Origin: Bryobacteraceae bacterium
Lineage (GTDB): Bacteria > Acidobacteriota > Terriglobia > Bryobacterales > Bryobacteraceae
Assembly (NCBI GenBank): GCA_019748195.1
Contig: JAIEPW010000016.1
Location: 62,001 to 126,000, forward strand
Reading direction: 5' to 3'
DNA length: 64,000 nt
In this document: in pieces, positions 9,144-16,541 of the stretch
Numbering within the stretch: the stretch's first letter is position 1
How the letters are laid out: each line of letters opens with the position of its first letter
Translations under genes and position numbers: made by a program
The notes under the pieces: generated by a model
Seen by the model: only the letters and a program-made list of their open reading frames with translations
What the model was told of the DNA's origin: nothing
The model's database searches: none

Positions 9144-9284
9144 TCAGCACGCCTGCTGCGGCACGAGGCGGGTCACCAGCATGGTCCAGGATGCGGTCAC
9201 GAAGGTGTACCCCACGGCGAGCATATGGACTACCTCGCAGACGGCCATTTGCATCACCCCTGCGACGGGCATTGCGACGATCAC
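9144..9284 (-). CDS. Small hydrophobic membrane protein, unknown
   Basis: A 46-residue reading frame from GTG 9284 reads MIVAMPVAGVMQMAVCEVV, then HMLAVGYTFVTASWTMLV, ending in QQAC. It is strongly hydrophobic and Met/Val-rich, unlike a random GC-rich frame, and resembles small membrane ORFs seen in many bacterial genomes. It lies just downstream of the two-span protein at 9310-9633 on the same strand. No ribosome binding site is obvious, and ATG codons inside could also be the start. It may be real or chance. Confidence 0.3.
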   Translation of the reverse strand: MIVAMPVAGVMQMAVCEVVHMLAVGYTFVTASWTMLVTRLVPQQAC

Positions 9285-9309
9285 GGCAGTCTGTTGCCGG
9301 CCTGGAAAC

Positions 9310-9633
9310 TCAGCTCGCGGCGGGGGTGCGGAGGATCAGCGACTTCGCCGACCTCACCAGGCCGCGTAACCGCGTCAGCAAGTCCGGACCCGCCACCACC
9401 ACTCCCGTCCAAAAGCACGCCTTACCGGTGAGTAGCGCGCCCGCGAACAGCCCCGCCCGCTCGCCCGCGGAAACGGGCACGAACGGCGCAACCAGGCTCA
9501 ACGTGTAGAAGAGAATCGAGATCGCGAGAATCCCGTAGCCCGCCACCGAACGCCAGCGCGCCGTTTGCTTTCGAGAAACGGCCACTCCGGCCGGTGATGA
9601 AGAAACGTTCATTACTTCCGCTGCTTCCAGCAT
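9310..9633 (-). CDS. Two-span membrane protein (transporter-suffix-like domain)
   Basis: 107 aa. A polar N-terminus is followed by two hydrophobic segments, VAGYGILAISILFYTLSLVAPFVPVS and AGLFAGALLTGKACFWTGVVVAGPDLL, then a basic tail. The pattern span-PFxP-loop-GK-span-GPDLL resembles the short 'transporter suffix domain' proteins annotated in many proteobacteria. The start at 9633 has an AGAGGG just upstream; an inner ATG at 9612 is also possible. Divergent from gamma-glutamyltransferase. Confidence 0.6.
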   Translation of the reverse strand: MLEAAEVMNVSSSPAGVAVSRKQTARWRSVAGYGILAISILFYTLSLVAPFVPVSAGERAGLFAGALLTGKACFWTGVVVAGPDLLTRLRGLVRSAKSLILRTPAAS

Positions 9634-9677
9634 AACCCTCTCTTCGCCCGTTTTGGGAACCGTTATAAAGTCAAGCT

Positions 9678-11363
9678 ATGAGGATTTTTGCGATCGCCCT
9701 CACTGCCTGCCTGTCACTACATGCGCAGGAAGTTTCCCAAAGTGGACTTCGCCTTCAGGCCGAGCGCCCCATGATGAACCAGCCGGAACGCGCGCGCCAC
9801 GGCATGGTCACCAGCGTTCATGAGCTTGCCTCGCAGGCAGGCATCGAAATCATGCAAAAGGGCGGCAATGCGGTGGATGCCGCCGTGGCGGTGGGGATCG
9901 CTCTCGCCGTGGTTCACCCCGAGGCAGGGAACCTGGGCGGCGGCGGGTACATGCTGATCCGCATGGCCGATGGCCGTTCGCTCGCCGTCGACTACAAGGA
10001 AGTCGCGCCCGGCGCATCGAAGATCGGCATGTTCGGCAAGCGCGAGGAAGCCGACATCGGCTACAAGGCCTCCGCCGTGCCCGGCACTCCCGCGGGGTTG
10101 GCGATGGCCCATGAGAAATTCGGCAAGCTGCCCTGGAAGGATGTGGTGGAGCCGGCCCGCCGCCTGGCCGCCGACGGCTTCCCGGCTTCGCAGCGCATGG
10201 AGATCATCCTGAAGCTTCAGGTCCCGGTGATGAAGCAGTTCCCGGAGACCGCGAAGGTCTTCCTGAAGGGTTCCGACCAGCCGCTGCTGCAAGGCGAGCT
10301 GGTGAAGCAGCCCGATCTCGCCAGAACGCTGGAGCGGATGCAGAAGCTCGGCGCGCGCGAGTTCTACGAAGGCGAGACCGCGCGCCTCATCGCCGCCGAC
10401 ATGAAAGCCAACGGCGGCGCCATCACCTATGAGGATCTGAAGAACTACAGGGCGATCGCCCGCACGCCGCTCGAGAGCACCTATCGCGGCCATCCCGTGC
10501 TGGCCATGCCGCCGTCCTCGGGAGGCGGCATCACGCTGATGATGATGCTCAATATCCTGGAGCAGTTCACCATTCCGGTGGGCGCCGAGGGCAGCTCGCT
10601 TTCCCGCCATCTGCAGGCCGAGGCCATGCGCCGCGCCTTCCGCGAGCGCGGGCTCCACCTGGCCGACCCCGCCTTCGTCCCCGTGGACATCGGCAAGCTG
10701 CTGAGCAAGGATTTCGCGAAGTCGCTCGCCTCCAACATCCGCCTGGATCGCGCCACGCCGAGCGCGGAAATCGGCAAGGGCGAATCCTCCGGGGGCAATG
10801 AAAGCCAGGAAACCACCCATTTCAGCGTGATCGACAAGGACGGCAACATCGTGTCGAACACCTATACGCTGAACGGATTCTTCGGCTCGCAGGTGATCGC
10901 CAAGGGCACCGGCGTGCTGCTGAACGACATCATGAGCGCCTTCAGCCACGATCCGAAGTCGAAGAACGTCATCGCGCCGGGCAAGCGCCCGCTGTCGTCG
11001 ATGAATCCGACCATTGTTTGCCGCAAGGATGGCGTACCGTGGTTCGCCCTGGGGTCGCCCGGTTCGCAGACCATCCCGAATTCGATTCTGAACGTGATCC
11101 AGAACATCATCGATTTCAAAATGTCGCTGCGGGACGCGGTGGAGTATCCGCGCATCCACCAGCAGTTCGAACCGGACCGCATTGATGCCGAGCCCGCCGC
11201 CCTGGTGCTGGATGTCGCCGAAAAGCTGAAGGCCATGGGCCACAAGCTGAATCCGCGTTTCCGCTCGCAGGGCGATGTTCACGCGGTGATGGTGGAGGAC
11301 GGCACCGGGATGCGCCTGGGCTGGTCCGACGGCCGCCGCGGCGGGAAGGCCTTCGGCTACTGA
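9678..11363 (+). CDS. ggt: Gamma-glutamyltransferase, exported
   Basis: 561 aa with signal peptide MRIFAIALTACLSLHAQ, so periplasmic. The large-subunit start ARHGMVTSVHELASQAGIEIM and GGNAVDAAVAVGIALAVVHPEAGNLGGGGYML are classic GGT. The autoprocessing and catalytic threonine is the first Thr of ETTHFSVIDKDGNIVSNTYTLN (about residue 379), and the substrate loop is KRPLSSMNPTIV. The enzyme cleaves glutathione and other gamma-glutamyl compounds. A TATAAA at 9664-9669 lies only 9 bases from the ATG, hinting at a leaderless or very short-leader transcript. Followed after 40 bp by an acyl-CoA dehydrogenase. Confidence 0.93.
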   Translation: MRIFAIALTACLSLHAQEVSQSGLRLQAERPMMNQPERARHGMVTSVHELASQAGIEIMQKGGNAVDAAVAVGIALAVVHPEAGNLGGGGYMLIRMADGRSLAVDYKEVAPGASKIGMFGKREEADIGYKASAVPGTPAGLAMAHEKFGKLPWKDVVEPARRLAADGFPASQRMEIILKLQVPVMKQFPETAKVFLKGSDQPLLQGELVKQPDLARTLERMQKLGAREFYEGETARLIAADMKANGGAITYEDLKNYRAIARTPLESTYRGHPVLAMPPSSGGGITLMMMLNILEQFTIPVGAEGSSLSRHLQAEAMRRAFRERGLHLADPAFVPVDIGKLLSKDFAKSLASNIRLDRATPSAEIGKGESSGGNESQETTHFSVIDKDGNIVSNTYTLNGFFGSQVIAKGTGVLLNDIMSAFSHDPKSKNVIAPGKRPLSSMNPTIVCRKDGVPWFALGSPGSQTIPNSILNVIQNIIDFKMSLRDAVEYPRIHQQFEPDRIDAEPAALVLDVAEKLKAMGHKLNPRFRSQGDVHAVMVEDGTGMRLGWSDGRRGGKAFGY

Positions 11364-11403
11364 CCGGCAACCCGGCACGTCCGCGATACAATTTGAGGAA
11401 CCT

Positions 11404-12561
11404 ATGAGCAATCGCCAGCCGCTTCCCTACAAGTCCCCGTGGATGAACGAGGAACTGGAGATGTTCCGCAAGCAGGTGCGCCGTTTCGTGCAGGAGGAGT
11501 TCGTCCCCCACGAAGCGCGCTGGCGGCAGCAGCATCGCGTGGATGCCGACGCCTGGACCAAGGCCGGCGCCACCGGAATCCTGCTGACCGACGTCCCCGA
11601 GGAATACGGCGGCGGCGGCGGCGCGTTCGCCCACGAATGTGTGGTGATGGAGGAGCTGGCCCGCTCCGGCGTGCATTTCGGGCAGGGCGTCCACTCCATC
11701 GTGGCCCACTACATCCTGGACTACGGCAGCGAAGAACAGAAGAAAAGCTGGCTGCCACGCATGGCCAAGGGCGAGCTGGTGGGCGCGATCGCGATGTCGG
11801 AGCCCATTGCCGGCTCCGACCTGCAGAACATCAAGACCACCGCGCGCCGCGACGGCGACCACTACGTCATCAACGGGTCGAAAACCTTCATCACCAATGG
11901 CTGGCACGCTTCCCTGGTCTGCCTCGCCGTAAAGACCGACGTCTCCGCCGGCGGCAAGGGCATTTCGCTGGTGTGCGTCGAAACCAAGAACCTGAAGGGC
12001 TATCGCGTCGGCCGCACTCTCGAAAAGGTCGGCATGCACGGGCAGGACACCTGTGAGCTTTTCTTCGACGATATCCCCGTTCCCGCGTCGAACTTGCTCG
12101 GCCCGGCCGAGGGCAAGGGCTTTTACCAGATGATGGAACAGCTTCCCTATGAGCGCCTGACCGTGGGCGTGGGAGCGGTGGCCGTCACCGAGCAGGCGGT
12201 GGCCATCACCACGAAGTATTGCAAGGAGCGCATGGCCTTCGGCAAGCCTTTGCTCGAATTCCAGAACACCCGCTTCAAGCTGGCCGAATGCAAGACCGAG
12301 GCGCACATCATGCGCGTGTTCCTGGACAACTGCATCGAGCGCCTGATGACCGGCGACCTCGACACCACCACCGCCGCGATGTCCAAGTATTGGCTGACCG
12401 ACCGCCAGTGCGCCATCATCGACGAGTGCGTCCAACTGCACGGCGGATACGGCTACATGGCCGAGTACCCGATCGCGCGCATGTGGACCGATTCACGCGT
12501 GCAGCGGATCTACGCCGGTACCAACGAGATCATGAAGGAACTGATCGCGCGGTCGCTGTAA
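11404..12561 (+). CDS. Acyl-CoA dehydrogenase
   Basis: 385 aa, the usual family length, cytoplasmic FAD flavoprotein. The N-terminal helical domain (FVQEEFVPHEARWRQ, GATGILLTDVPEEYGG) is followed by the FAD/substrate signature AIAMSEPIAGSDLQNIKTTA, YVINGSKTFITNGWHA, and the C-terminal domain with CVQLHGGYGYMAEYPIARMWTDSR and QRIYAGTNEIMKELIARSL. It probably acts in fatty-acid or branched-chain acyl-CoA beta-oxidation; substrate length cannot be read from the sequence. It lies 40 bp after ggt with an AGGAACCT ribosome-binding stretch. Convergent with the cytochrome peroxidase gene, 8 bp apart. Confidence 0.92.
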   Translation: MSNRQPLPYKSPWMNEELEMFRKQVRRFVQEEFVPHEARWRQQHRVDADAWTKAGATGILLTDVPEEYGGGGGAFAHECVVMEELARSGVHFGQGVHSIVAHYILDYGSEEQKKSWLPRMAKGELVGAIAMSEPIAGSDLQNIKTTARRDGDHYVINGSKTFITNGWHASLVCLAVKTDVSAGGKGISLVCVETKNLKGYRVGRTLEKVGMHGQDTCELFFDDIPVPASNLLGPAEGKGFYQMMEQLPYERLTVGVGAVAVTEQAVAITTKYCKERMAFGKPLLEFQNTRFKLAECKTEAHIMRVFLDNCIERLMTGDLDTTTAAMSKYWLTDRQCAIIDECVQLHGGYGYMAEYPIARMWTDSRVQRIYAGTNEIMKELIARSL

Positions 12562-12569
12562 ACCCGCGA

Positions 12570-13562
12570 CTACGGCAGCGTATCCGGCGCGCTGGCGTGC
12601 TGCCAGCCCTCTCCGTTCAACGCCTTCAGGAACTCCACCAGATCCTTCTTCTCGCGCGGCGACAACCGCAGCGGGAAGATCTTCGGATCCTTGTTCTTGT
12701 TGGGCGTCCCCCCCCGATCGTAGAATTCCACCACTTCTTCCAGCGTCTTCTGACTGCCGTCATGCATATACGGCGCGGTGCGCGCGATCTCGCGGAGCGT
12801 CGGCGTCTTGAACGCGCCCCAATCCTTCGGATCCTTGGTGACCTCGAATCGCCCCTCGTCCGGTTCCTTCTTGTCCGTGCCGACCCCCAGGTTATGGAAC
12901 CCGTTCGAGGTAAAGTTGATCCCCTCATGGCACTCATCGCACTTGGCCTTGCCGAAGAACAACTTCATCCCCCGCACCTGGGATGAGGTCATCGCCTTTA
13001 AGTCTCCGGCCTTGTAGCGGTCGTAGGCCGAGTTGCCGGACAGGATGGTGCGCTCGAAAGTCGCCACCGCCTTCGCCACATGGTCGATGGTGAACTCGCG
13101 CGTTCCGAAGACCTTCTCGAACCATGCCACATAACCGGGCACCGCGCGCAGCCGCTGGATCGCGCCGTCGTGGCTGTGGTTCATCTCCACCGGGTTCTCG
13201 ATGGGGCCCTTTACCTGCTCCTCCAGCGTCGCCGCCCTCCCGTCCCAGAACTGCGCCAGGGAGTAGGCGCGGTTGATCACCGTGGGCGCGTTGCGACGCC
13301 CGGTCATGCCCTGAAAACCTTCCGACACCATCAATCCGTCGCCGAACGCGAACTTCGGCAAGTGGCAGTTGGCGCAGGATACCTTGCTGTCCACCGATAG
13401 GCGCGTGTCGTAGAACAGCGCCCGGCCTAGTTCCACCTTCTCCGCCGTATACGGGTTGTCCGCGGGGAAAATCAGCGGCAGCAACCCGAGCGGGACCTTC
13501 GGCTCATCGGCTCCCGCCGCGACCGCGAACCCTGTCAAGACTGCGATGGCGATTCCGCGCAT
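12570..13562 (-). CDS. Dihaem cytochrome c peroxidase (MauG/CCP family), exported
   Basis: 330 aa. Signal peptide MRGIAIAVLTGFAVAAGADE. Two c-type haem sites are present: CANCH near residue 62 and CDECH near residue 213. Family motifs are YTAEKVELGRALFYDTRLS, RNAPTVINRAY, FWDGRAATLEEQ, FKTPTLREIARTAPYMHDGS and a C-terminal LSPREKKDLVEFLKALNG. It acts in the periplasm, reducing peroxide or oxidising an as yet unknown partner. It follows the secreted gene 13572-14129 by 9 bp, suggesting co-transcription. Confidence 0.9.
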   Translation of the reverse strand: MRGIAIAVLTGFAVAAGADEPKVPLGLLPLIFPADNPYTAEKVELGRALFYDTRLSVDSKVSCANCHLPKFAFGDGLMVSEGFQGMTGRRNAPTVINRAYSLAQFWDGRAATLEEQVKGPIENPVEMNHSHDGAIQRLRAVPGYVAWFEKVFGTREFTIDHVAKAVATFERTILSGNSAYDRYKAGDLKAMTSSQVRGMKLFFGKAKCDECHEGINFTSNGFHNLGVGTDKKEPDEGRFEVTKDPKDWGAFKTPTLREIARTAPYMHDGSQKTLEEVVEFYDRGGTPNKNKDPKIFPLRLSPREKKDLVEFLKALNGEGWQHASAPDTLP

Positions 13563-13571
13563 GGCCGCCCG

Positions 13572-14129
13572 CTATTTCTTCAGATAACCGTGGACGTAGA
13601 GCGCTTTGTATCCGCGCCAGCTCCACTCCGTGCCGGTCACTTCCATGATGTGGCCGGCATGGTCCACCGCCGCCTGGCGGAAGTTTGTCTGGCCGTCGCG
13701 ACGGGGATCATGCTCTTCCTCCATCAGCATGTACAGGTCGCCATTGGCCGTCAGCAGGCCGATCGGCTGCCCGTTCTGGAAGCACTTCTGCGCGCAGGAC
13801 CGGTGCTTTTCCCCGTGCTTGCCGATCTGCAGATAGCAGGAGAAATCCACGATCTCGCCCACGTGCGTCACGATCTTCGCGCCTGGGTTCGGCTTGCCGT
13901 CGACGGCCGCGCCGAAGGTGGTCGCCGTCCACGGCTGCGGCGGTTTCTCTCCCATTTTCCCGTGCGGAGCCTTGTAGCTGCCGGTCTCCACCGTCATCTG
14001 CGGCTGCAGGATCGGTCCCTGCTTGGCCGCCGGCGCGGCCTTGGTCTCCTTCTTCTGTGCTTCCTGGCCGAAGCCCAGCGGCAACAACAGCCCGGAGGTC
14101 AGTACGGCAATGGCAAATCGGTTAGTCAT
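13572..14129 (-). CDS. Secreted protein of unknown function with paired cysteines (OB-fold-like core)
   Basis: 185 aa with a signal peptide (TNRFAIAVLTSGLLLPLGFG) and a low-complexity Lys/Ala linker. The core GEIVDFSCYLQIG...KHRSCAQKCFQNGQPIGLLTANGDLYMLM contains three cysteines (C, then C-x3-C) and a pattern seen in small acidobacterial secreted proteins that look OB-fold-like. The tail carries HIMEVTGTEWSWRGYKALYVHGY. It lies 9 bp upstream of, and is probably co-transcribed with, the dihaem peroxidase, so a role in periplasmic redox or metal handling is an inference. No enzyme motif recognised. Confidence 0.75.
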   Translation of the reverse strand: MTNRFAIAVLTSGLLLPLGFGQEAQKKETKAAPAAKQGPILQPQMTVETGSYKAPHGKMGEKPPQPWTATTFGAAVDGKPNPGAKIVTHVGEIVDFSCYLQIGKHGEKHRSCAQKCFQNGQPIGLLTANGDLYMLMEEEHDPRRDGQTNFRQAAVDHAGHIMEVTGTEWSWRGYKALYVHGYLKK

Positions 14130-14152
14130 AGGCTTAGGACCTTATTGTATCG

Positions 14153-14719
14153 CTAGGAAATTCCCGCCGCCTCCCGTGTTCGGCGGATCTGCGGCAGATG
14201 GTGCTGTTCATGCACTCCCAGGAACTCGACAAACTCCAACAGCGTGTAGGGGCCCAGCAGCGGATGGGACCAGGTGATCCGCGCCAGGACAGCCGGATCC
14301 GCCCCGCGCACCGCCCGCAGAGTCTTGTCTCGTATCGCGCGCCGGGTATCCAGCAAGCGCTCGAGGCGGTAATCGCCGCTCCCCGGCCGCAGGAATCCCG
14401 GCGCCAGGAACCGCCCTGACGTGGCGTTCGCCGCCGTGATCCTGCCCTCGATTCCTTCCACCGTGCGCATCCCCGACACCAGCCACAGCCCCCGGTTCAC
14501 CGTGTCCATCGTCCGAATCAGCCGGGGCCATCGCGCGAGCTTCGGGACCCAGGCAAACAACGGATACATCGCCACCTCCGTCCGGATCAGGTGCATGGCG
14601 ACGGCCCCCGGCGACCATGCGCCCCCCTCCGAACTCCGGTTCAACACCGGCGCGCACCGCCGCAGTTCCGCCAGCAGATCCTCTTCACAGGCCTGCAGGT
14701 AAGCCAGGGTGTGTTCCAA
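14153..14719 (-). CDS. DinB superfamily protein
   Basis: 188 aa four-helix-bundle pattern. WSPGAVAMHLIRTEVAMYPL corresponds to the first metal-binding helix (His), and LEFVEFLGVHEQHHLPQIRRTREA is the C-terminal helix with the HExxHH-like ligands. The DinB/YfiT fold binds a metal ion and is often a thiol-dependent S-transferase, but specific activities are rarely known. The gene starts divergently from the hydrolase at 14778. Its ATG at 14719 uses the conserved first helix (HTLAYLQACEEDLLAEL). Confidence 0.75.
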   Translation of the reverse strand: MEHTLAYLQACEEDLLAELRRCAPVLNRSSEGGAWSPGAVAMHLIRTEVAMYPLFAWVPKLARWPRLIRTMDTVNRGLWLVSGMRTVEGIEGRITAANATSGRFLAPGFLRPGSGDYRLERLLDTRRAIRDKTLRAVRGADPAVLARITWSHPLLGPYTLLEFVEFLGVHEQHHLPQIRRTREAAGIS

Positions 14720-14777
14720 GTCTGGGATGGCGAGAATCCTATCACGCCGCGTCGGCGGCTATCCTGAAGGCAGAGGC

Positions 14778-15653
14778 ATGTACCGCAGTCCCGCAGGCAG
14801 GCAGCGCATCCAGCAGCTTTACGATGCACAGTTGCGCCGCCTTGGAATCGCCGCGCACAGCCGCTTCGTCCCCACCCGTTTCGGGAACGCCCACGTGCTC
14901 GCCATCGGCCCCGAGGATGCTCCGCCGCTGGTCACCTGGCACGGCGCCCAGTTCAGCGGACCGTTCCATCTGGAGTTATTCCGGGACTTGGCCCGCAGCC
15001 ACCGCGTCTACGTCGCCGACACCCCCGGACAATCCGGCCGCAGCGATCCCGCCCGCCTCCTTCCCTTCGGGCAGGCGTATGGCCGCTGGGCCGGAGATGT
15101 TCTGGACGGACTGCGCATCGAACGCGCGACGATGGCGGGCGTCTCTTACGGCGGCGCCATCCTGCTCGATCTCGCCGCCTGGAGCCCTTCACGGATCGAG
15201 AAAGCGGTTCTGATTGTTCCCGCCGGCCTCGTGGTCGACTGGCCCTGGCGGCTGGCCTCCCGCCTGTTGGTCCCGTTTCTGAAATATCGCCGGGCGCCCG
15301 GCGATAGGACGTTGCGCGAGGCCATGGAACCGATCGGCGTGGACCTGGAAGATCACATTCTGGAGCTGTACGGCGCGGCGATCGAGCACCTGAAGCTTCC
15401 CTCGGCTCCCCCCGGGTTATTCTCCGAACGCCATCTGAAGAAATTCACAGCTCCGGTTCTCTGCTTCCTCGCCGAGGACGACTGCTTCTTTCCCTATACC
15501 AAGGCCAAGGCAAAAGTGGGGCGTGTTTTCGGCCCGCGCGCCCGCGTGGTGACCCTGCCCGGCAAGCACTTTCCGGCTAAGGCGACCCGCGGGCTGCTCT
15601 CGGGCGAGATCGAGCGCTTCCTCCATTCAGCTCAGCCGGAGGCCGGGGTCTAA
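14778..15653 (+). CDS. Alpha/beta hydrolase
   Basis: 291 aa from ATG 14778, preferred over an upstream start at 14709 because it has a purine-rich ribosome binding stretch (AGGCAGAGG) and avoids overlap with the divergent DinB gene. It shows TWHGAQFSGPFHLELFRDLARSHRVYVADTPGQSGRSD (oxyanion HG region and strand), nucleophile elbow GVSYGG, acid in CFLAEDDCFFPY, and catalytic His in LPGKHFPAKATRG. Cytoplasmic; substrate unknown. Its 3' end overlaps that of the PAS gene by 27 bp, tail to tail. Confidence 0.82.
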   Translation: MYRSPAGRQRIQQLYDAQLRRLGIAAHSRFVPTRFGNAHVLAIGPEDAPPLVTWHGAQFSGPFHLELFRDLARSHRVYVADTPGQSGRSDPARLLPFGQAYGRWAGDVLDGLRIERATMAGVSYGGAILLDLAAWSPSRIEKAVLIVPAGLVVDWPWRLASRLLVPFLKYRRAPGDRTLREAMEPIGVDLEDHILELYGAAIEHLKLPSAPPGLFSERHLKKFTAPVLCFLAEDDCFFPYTKAKAKVGRVFGPRARVVTLPGKHFPAKATRGLLSGEIERFLHSAQPEAGV

Positions 15654-16484
15654 GTCCCGGCAGGCGTTCGAAAGCTGCCGCGCGATCTCCGAGACATCTT
15701 CATCCGGCGTGCTGGTGAAGAGCTTCAGATCCACGGTCAGATTCACCAGGGCGGTTCTGCCCGGGGCCTCCACCGGGATAATGTGGGAACTGCCGACCAG
15801 CCGCTTCAAATCCGGCAGCGCCTTGTTTCCCGCAGCCGCCTCCGCCACCACCACGTAGCCCAGTTCCCGCGTGGCGAACACGTCGAAGCATCCCGGCAGA
15901 TTGGTAACCAGATGCTGCTCGTAGACCAATTGCAGGTTGTTGAGAGCGCTGATGCCGTAGCGCGCCTGGATGAACTCGCGCTGGCGCATCATGATCATGC
16001 CCACCAGCAGCGCCTTGGCCGGGGGGCGGTTACGCCGCAGGAATGCCTCCAGGTCCAGAAGGAATCCCCCCGATACCGCCGCGCCCGCCTTGCCGGGGTC
16101 CGGCTCGCTGGGATCGGGAATGCGCGTCAAAACGCCCCGCAACAAACCCGACTCGGTCAGCCGGGCCGAATCCCGGAACCAGACTGCTTGGCCCTCGGAG
16201 GTCAGCAGGCGGTAGTGCGTCTGGCGGCTCTTGCGCGATCCCGCTACGTTCGCCCGGAACTGCATCGCTTCGGCAGCGTCCTCCGGGTGCAGCCGCGATA
16301 CCCAGAAGTCGGCGGTGGCCGTCCACTGCTCCGCGGAAAACCCCAGCACACTCACGCCTCCCTGCACCCAGACGAATCCCTCAGACTCCGGCGCCGCCTC
16401 CCACATCACCGCCGGCTCCAGATCCAGGAGGTCCTCCAGCCTCGACTTCCAAGGATCGCTGTTGTCAGATCGTTCCGGCTGCAC
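15627..16484 (-). CDS. PAS-domain protein with a degenerate C-terminal signalling domain
   Basis: 285 aa. Residues ~30-135 form a PAS/PAC fold (EGFVWVQGGVSVLGFSAEQW, VSRLHPEDAAEAMQF, HYRLLTSEGQAVWFRDSARL). The C-terminal ~140 residues (FLLDLEAFLRRN..., QARYGISALNNLQLVYEQH, DVFATRELGYVVVAE) follow the helix-strand order of a GGDEF-type domain but lack the GG[DE]EF signature, so it is likely catalytically inactive if related. No DNA-binding or kinase domain is visible. Probably a soluble cytoplasmic sensor; partner unknown. Confidence 0.6.
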   Translation of the reverse strand: MQPERSDNSDPWKSRLEDLLDLEPAVMWEAAPESEGFVWVQGGVSVLGFSAEQWTATADFWVSRLHPEDAAEAMQFRANVAGSRKSRQTHYRLLTSEGQAVWFRDSARLTESGLLRGVLTRIPDPSEPDPGKAGAAVSGGFLLDLEAFLRRNRPPAKALLVGMIMMRQREFIQARYGISALNNLQLVYEQHLVTNLPGCFDVFATRELGYVVVAEAAAGNKALPDLKRLVGSSHIIPVEAPGRTALVNLTVDLKLFTSTPDEDVSEIARQLSNACRDLDPGLRLS

Positions 16485-16541
16485 TGAGTATGCCCTTATG
16501 CAGCCTTATCGGCGATCGGGCCGGAAAGTTCTAAATCTCTC

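Noticed and set aside
9717-11411. 564-codon minus-strand frame opposite gamma-glutamyltransferase; similar ones at 45744-47708 and 11116-12441.
   Set aside because: They are antisense shadows with low-complexity composition, and the plus-strand frames have catalytic motifs.
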